The position numbers were made by a program, and so were the translations under genes. 64,000 nucleotides of DNA. Source: Petrosia ficiformis (taxonomy: Eukaryota; Porifera; Demospongiae; Haplosclerida; Petrosiidae). The notes under the pieces were generated by a model. The model had not been told where the DNA came from. It worked only from the letters and a program-made list of their open reading frames with translations, and did not search any database. The stretch is from the NCBI GenBank assembly GCA_947044365.1, contig OX345636.1, forward strand, positions 42,291,537 to 42,355,536. Direction: 5' to 3'. Positions 60,783-64,000 of the stretch are shown here, piece after piece (positions within the stretch are counted from its first letter, which is position 1; each line of letters starts with the position of its first letter).

Positions 60783-63060
60783 ACACTCGCTTGTGCAAGG
60801 CAGCAGGAATCTGTTGCTCCAACCAGATTGCAGTATTCTTAGTCACACCAATTTTTGGCCACGCATTATAGAAGTAAAACATGGAGAGTTTTGTCTGCTG
60901 TTGATATAGAAAAGCTTTTGCAGCAAACTGTTCTCTCCCTTGGATACAATGAACTAAAACAGCATCAAAAGAATGCTGTAGTAACAGATTGTTTCAGGTA
61001 GAGATGTTTTTGTGGCTCTTCCTACGTAAAAGCTAATTGAATCAACATGCCCATTTTCTATCAGCAAGCTATCTGCTGTGTAGCTAATACCTCAAAAGCA
61101 GCGTTTGACAACTTTGATATACATAACCAAAACTGTTATAATCTTCTAGTAAAACTTAATCTATATCTGTTTCATATGCATGATCAGGAGATTTTTTGTT
61201 TGTAACCAGTATATATTTGTTGTATTAGAAATGACAAAAAGGGAATAAGTTTAAAATTACTTTCAAATCTTAAAACTCTTTCTTTCGGTGTTTGTACTGC
61301 ACAGCATAGACAAATAGATTTTACAGTGTATTCGTGACTCCACGTGTCATGCATGGGCTTCATTAACAGCCATTTTGATTTGCACAAATGCGTGTAAAGG
61401 ATGACACCAGACTCCTTCCCCGCTATTTGATCTCAAAAAGGGGTGGAGTGTGGCTCGCGAGACTAAACTTTGAGCAGGCTTTAAGCTTTCTGCCATGACT
61501 GTCTATTTCTAGCTCCACCCATTTCATTTCATCCACGTGATTGAAGCCACAAAACTGTCAGGACCTGACACTTACAGTTTTGTAACACAGGGGAACTAAT
61601 TAATTAATTTTAATAATAATAATTATTATTCCAACCAATGGACCTTCATAACAAGTGAAAGACCTAACTTTAACTATCGATTAAATAAGTTGGACAATGG
61701 AAGTGTAAGAAGAAGATAACATTTCTGAAATATGTTTTTGGTCAATGGAAGTGAAAAATTTTGGAAATTGTGTAATCTAGAATAAAATATCAAGTTTCAG
61801 GAAATTACCATAACAAAGCTAGCTACATAGCGTCTATGCGTCTGCAAATGCTTTGCTGCGACCAGTTGGAATTTAATAATCAAGTAATATGACTAGTAAT
61901 TAGGCAAACAGAAAGACATGCTAGACAGAGTGATAACAAAAGTGAGTCGGACAAAGAAAGATACGTTTAGAACAAACAGATGAGGAAAGACAAGATTGAA
62001 GAGAGTCAGAGAGGGAGTGAGAGACATAACGAAGTAACTGAGGAACAAAGATTAATCAGTAGAGCATCAGAGAGAGAGGATTACAATTAACTGATGAACA
62101 AAGAGAAATGGAAAGAACAGTACAATATTCATTTTTCAAAATTATGTATAATTTATAATAATAACGTTCAACTTTTAATTAATATTCTTTATATTTTATT
62201 CACTCGTAAATTTTTTTTAAAGATTACATTTTTAATTCAAAATTATAATCCATTTATTGGTAGTGTATAAATTTAATTATTGTTATGCATATGATTCTAT
62301 ATAATAATTCCTTCAATGACCATACTACATTTCAAATTGTAATAGGTTTTGAACATACTATATATGCCTGGAATATTCTATACTTAGAACGTACTACACT
62401 TGCCTAGCTTAAACCGCCGAAGGGGATATCATTTATGGTTTCTCAACCTGGGGGCTTTTGAAAAAATTAATCAATTTATTAATTTTCCAACCACACCCAC
62501 CATATTAATTCCCAAATTTCGGACCATTATGCTAAACATTTTCTTAATTCATCAAGCATCATTAACATGTGGCGCAAAAACACTCTTCCACTTCTGCAGA
62601 GGTAGGTTCAAATGTCACCATTTTCAGTCTCAATCTCAGCACTGCTGGCGACACTGAGTGAGCAGTGAGCACACACCTGATTGTCCAAAAGCTTCATTTA
62701 ATTATTGTTAATTAACATAGTCTAATTGTGACTATAGTTGTAATGTAATTCAACAGCTAAACAACTAGTTAAAGATACAGAACCAAAAAGTAACTTAAGT
62801 CCTTACAAAAAACGAGGTCGATGCTGAGCATGCGCATACATACACTATCAATTACTAACACATACATTAATACTAAGGACATCGTTCTACATCTCCCTTC
62901 TTAAGCTAATATGTAAGTCGATTGGGAGGTTTGATAATAGTTCCTGAACGAGAACGAGTTGTAATAGCTCTTGGAGGTTCAGGGTTAGTTTTAAGGTCTT
63001 CAGTGTGGACCTTTAGATCACGATGATTCCTACGGACTTGTCCGGATTGTGTGTCAACCA
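60783..63060. mobile_element. Composite of transposon fossils, copy 2
   Basis: Collinear with 45487-48312. It starts TCGCTTTACACTCGCTTGTG and continues through the RecQ-like fragment (60870-61080), CTCGCGAGAC (61455), the TTAATTAATT direct repeats, the EEQR remnant (61905-62130) and the possible LTR into gypsy pol. The 520-bp block of copy 1 is replaced by AGTGAAAGACC at about 61660. The left border falls at the end of the MULE remnant. Confidence 0.75.
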
Positions 63061-64000
63061 CATACGATCTTGGAGTGTTAGCAGGTTGAGCAATTCGACC
63101 AGGTATTTGTCGATCTCCAGTGCTAACCCATACTGGCAGATCATTGGGATGTGGCGGTAAGGATCTCACTCAGTGTCTCTGGTCATAATGTCGCTTCTGA
63201 TCAGCTTTATATTTCTGATCCAACCTCTTAAAATTTTTTATGTGTGTCCAGGATGGTATGAAGAACGTTTTCAACTGAGGCACGTCTGATGGGCTAAGTC
63301 CTCACCATGGTAGGGGAGTTGATCTGTAACACAAGACAGCTAAATAAGGATCTTCTGCAAATCTCAGTAAACTTTCGGCTAGTCCATTCGACTGATGGTA
63401 ATGAGGGCTACTGGTGATGTGTTGAAAACAATAGGATTTACCAAATTGTTCCATTTCCTTTGAATCGAATTGAGGTCCATTGTCACTCATAAAAATGGAC
63501 GGTATCCCATGTCTAGAAAAAATGGCTTTCAAAGCAACTATAATACTAGAGAAGTGAGTTTCTGTACTTCGACAAACCGGGAATAGTAATCCACAACAAG
63601 CAGATATGATGTTTTCTTTAACTCAAATAGATCTGCTGCAATTCTTTCCCAGGGGTAACTCAGAAGAGGAACTTGAAGTAATGGGAGTAGGGGTAGTCTT
63701 CATGCACTCTGGGCAGGATTTGATAAAGGATTCCACATGTTTGGCTATTCCTGGCCATGATACAGCTGAAGACACTCGTTGACGACACCGTTGGAGGCCT
63801 TGATGGCCATAGTGGATTTTCTGCAGTGTCTGAGTATGAAGTTTCTCTGGGACCACAATACGGTTACCGAAGAGAAAGAGGTTGTTGATGATAGTAAGTT
63901 TGTTACGTACCTTCCAATATACAATACAATCTGGGCGAACTCGATGTCGATTTGGCCATCCTTGTTTGCAGTAAGTGATAACTAGTGAACAGGTAGGATC
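62895..64000 (-). mobile_element. Ty3/gypsy retrotransposon, integrase and 3' end (continues beyond window)
   Basis: Minus-strand frames from the right edge: HTQTLQKIHYGHQGLQRCRQ and CPECMKT (integrase HHCC zinc finger, 63690-63856); WERIAADLFELKK and LLVVDYYSRFVEVQK (first catalytic Asp); FMSDNGPQFDSKEM (second Asp) and YHQSNGLAE (Glu) at about 63370-63530; AVLCYRSTPL; then the C-terminal tail LPPHPNDLPVWVSTGDRQIP ending RLTY at 62906. Frameshifts near 63570 and 63665 and a stop near 63300 disable it. The polypurine run AAGAAGGGAG precedes TGTAGAACG, the probable 3' LTR start, at about 62893. Reverse transcriptase would lie beyond 64000. Confidence 0.88.

Overview
This is eukaryotic, animal-type DNA: AT-rich, with intron-split genes using GT/AG splice sites and dense transposon debris. 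No prokaryotic gene organisation is visible. Gene content (TRAF with RING, TRAF fingers and MATH domain; LYSMD-type LysM protein; dymeclin; family 92 glycosyltransferase) points to a metazoan. A non-bilaterian such as a demosponge is my best guess from the transposon types and AT-rich compact exons, but this is inference. No exotic new system was found. The main biology is four host genes plus an unusually rich set of small transposons, foldbacks and satellites.

Layout. 1-1751 (-): 5' part of a TRAF-like gene whose MATH domain runs off the left edge. 1.8-5.0 kb: small palindromic elements. 5016-14742 (+): a four-exon LysM gene. 15576-44801 (-): a complete 15-exon dymeclin (DYM) gene, convergent with the LysM gene; its introns hold most of the repeats, including five long tandem arrays, a dead hAT transposase and a stray Crypton-like exon. 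44.8-48.5 kb: a short upstream ORF, then a composite of transposon fossils. 48862-55798 (-): a two-exon family 92 glycosyltransferase whose 5.4 kb intron carries several foldback and hAT-type elements, one with a captured exon. 55.8-56.0 kb: a possible divergent promoter and first exon. 56-58.9 kb: no recognised host gene. 59.1-60.6 kb: a broken Mutator-like transposase. 60.8-63.1 kb: a second copy of the 45.5-48.3 kb composite. 62.9-64.0 kb (-): 3' end of a Ty3/gypsy retrotransposon leaving the right edge.

Repeat history. Five small elements have perfect 8-bp target duplications (hAT type), one is flanked by TTAA, and one is TA-flanked Tc1/mariner type with 28-bp inverted repeats. An abundant ~430-bp family (called F1 here) has at least nine copies and is itself a target for a ~220-bp hAT family (F2), giving a clear insertion order. 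The pentamer satellite TACTG occurs in opposite orientations in two DYM introns around exons 6-8, so the DYM pre-mRNA could form a long duplex there.

The host genes have no evident shared pathway. Dymeclin and the glycosyltransferase both relate to the Golgi, but their proximity need not be functional. Exon calls come from reading frames, splice signals and remembered family sequences; no database search was possible.
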